Source: DATFFO01 sp963744905 (GTDB lineage: Bacteria; Actinomycetota; Acidimicrobiia; Spongiisociales; ZC4RG35). From it: a stretch of 64,000 nucleotides of DNA. Shown here piece by piece: positions 63,311 to 64,000 of the stretch. Numbering within the stretch: the stretch's first letter is position 1; every line of letters begins with the position of its first letter. Where the stretch lies: NCBI GenBank assembly GCA_963744905.1, contig CAVUUV010000003.1:124001-188000 (forward strand), written 5' to 3'. The notes beneath the pieces are model-generated. The model was not told the origin of the DNA. It saw nothing but the letters and a program-made list of their open reading frames with translations, and did not search any database. The position numbers and the translations under genes are program-made.

Positions 63311-64000
63311 ATGCGCACCCGACTCCTGGTAGGGCTCGTCGTCGTCCTCGCCGCCTGCAGCGGCGCCGCCGCCGAGACCACCCTCAGCACCAGCACCACC
63401 ACCAGCACGACCACCACCACCACCTCCTCGACCACGACCACCACCCGGGCCACGACCACCACGGTCGACACCAGGCCCCGCTCACCCATCAACGGCCTCC
63501 CCGTCGACGATCCTTCCCTGCTCGACCGCCGCGTCCTGGCGGTGAAGATCGACAATCACTGGGATGCCCGCCCCCAATCGGGGATCCTGCAGGCCGATGC
63601 CGTGTTCGAGATCCGGGTCGAAGGAGGCCTGACCCGGTTCATGCCGGTTTTTCATGACACCGACTCCGAGATGCTGGGACCGATCCGTTCCGGTCGCCCG
63701 GCCGACGCCGCCATCGTCCGTCCCCTCGACGCCACCCTGTTCATCAGCGGCGGCCAGGCATGGGTGAAAGCGGGAATCAAGGCTCTGGGGGTGCCCTACA
63801 TCTCCGATCCCCGCCCGGGAATGTTCCGCATCCACACCCGGTTTGCCCCCCACAACCTGTACGGAGACACCACCGTGCTCCGTCAGGTGGCCGACGATCG
63901 GGGCATCCCCGACGACCCTCCCCCTGTGGCTATGTGGAAATTCGGTGATCTTCCGGCCGGGGGCGAAGGGGCCAGTCAGGTCTCATTCACCTTCTCCCGC
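63311..64000 (+). CDS. DUF3048 lipoprotein, N-terminal part
   Basis: Runs off the end of the window after 230 codons. The lipoprotein signal MRTRLLVGLVVVLAACSG has the lipobox LAAC. A Thr/Ser-rich linker follows (about 25-58). The DUF3048 domain starts near 60, with KIDNHWDARPQSGI, ADAVFEIRVEGGLTRFMPVF and MLGPIRSGRPAD. These surface lipoproteins are common in Gram-positive bacteria, of unknown function. Confidence 0.9.
   Translation, partial: MRTRLLVGLVVVLAACSGAAAETTLSTSTTTSTTTTTTSSTTTTTRATTTTVDTRPRSPINGLPVDDPSLLDRRVLAVKIDNHWDARPQSGILQADAVFEIRVEGGLTRFMPVFHDTDSEMLGPIRSGRPADAAIVRPLDATLFISGGQAWVKAGIKALGVPYISDPRPGMFRIHTRFAPHNLYGDTTVLRQVADDRGIPDDPPPVAMWKFGDLPAGGEGASQVSFTFSR

Overview
The window is high-GC actinobacterial DNA. 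The order mfd, SurA-like foldase, mazG, eno, ftsB/divIC, DUF501, ppx, together with nearby pth, rplY and metG, follows the core block known from mycobacteria and other Actinobacteria. Thr-rich linkers in the exported proteins (62-64 kb), Nur-type control of nickel uptake, and a nickel superoxide dismutase fit an environmental actinobacterium. An Acidimicrobiia-like lineage is my guess and is not proven by the sequence. Nearly all genes use GTG or ATG starts and many overlap by ATGA or GTGA, so operons are dense.

Layout. 0-5.7 kb: an operon for a molybdenum hydroxylase (xanthine/CO dehydrogenase family; FAD subunit end, FeS subunit, Mo subunit), a nitrilase fused to a DUF2848 domain, a two-cupin protein and a GntR regulator. 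5.7-12.3 kb: a MerR regulator, an unknown GAF-like protein, thioredoxin, mnmA, kup and a cysteine desulfurase. 12.4-27.8 kb: the most unusual region, an amine-related catabolic locus with a bacterial microcompartment (BMC). It has a GntR regulator, RidA, an APC permease, three subunits resembling N-methylglutamate synthase (amidotransferase, GXGXG, FMN/FeS), and an opposite-strand operon. That operon encodes a glutamine-synthetase-like ligase, BMC-P, BMC-H, an opine-dehydrogenase-like protein, a CoA-acylating-type aldehyde dehydrogenase, BMC-T and a malate dehydrogenase with an EutQ-like N-terminal module. A monomeric-sarcosine-oxidase-like flavoenzyme and a class I amidotransferase follow. 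Five copies of a 15-bp operator (GTGTATTCAGTACAC and relatives) sit at the promoters of this locus and tie it, and the MerR gene, into one regulon.

27.8-34.3 kb: SRPBCC protein, enoyl-CoA hydratase, a GNAT/ADP-forming acyl-CoA synthetase fusion, isocitrate dehydrogenase kinase/phosphatase (aceK, unusual in Actinobacteria) and a small membrane protein. 34.4-48 kb: tRNA-Leu(TAA) and the conserved housekeeping block (ppx to pth, rplY), then a hydrolase and 6-phosphogluconolactonase. 48-55.4 kb: an alpha/beta hydrolase, L,D-transpeptidase, a DNA glycosylase/ALDH/ALDH/deoC operon and a lipoprotein. At least five genes here carry apparent single-base frameshifts, suggesting poor local base quality. 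55.4-64 kb: metG, a nickel ECF-type transporter (nikMN-cbiQ-cbiO) divergent from a Fur-family regulator across two Nur boxes, sodN and its maturation protease, a second DNA glycosylase, small and Thr-rich exported proteins, an ACT-domain protein and the start of a DUF3048 lipoprotein.

Working model for the BMC locus (inference): an imported amine is joined to glutamate by the GS-like ligase. The three-subunit synthase moves it to 2-oxoglutarate, giving an N-alkylglutamate. The flavin oxidase or the opine-dehydrogenase-like enzyme then splits this secondary amine into glutamate and an aldehyde. The aldehyde would be captured in the microcompartment by the acylating aldehyde dehydrogenase, with malate dehydrogenase regenerating NAD+. 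RidA would handle imine or enamine by-products.
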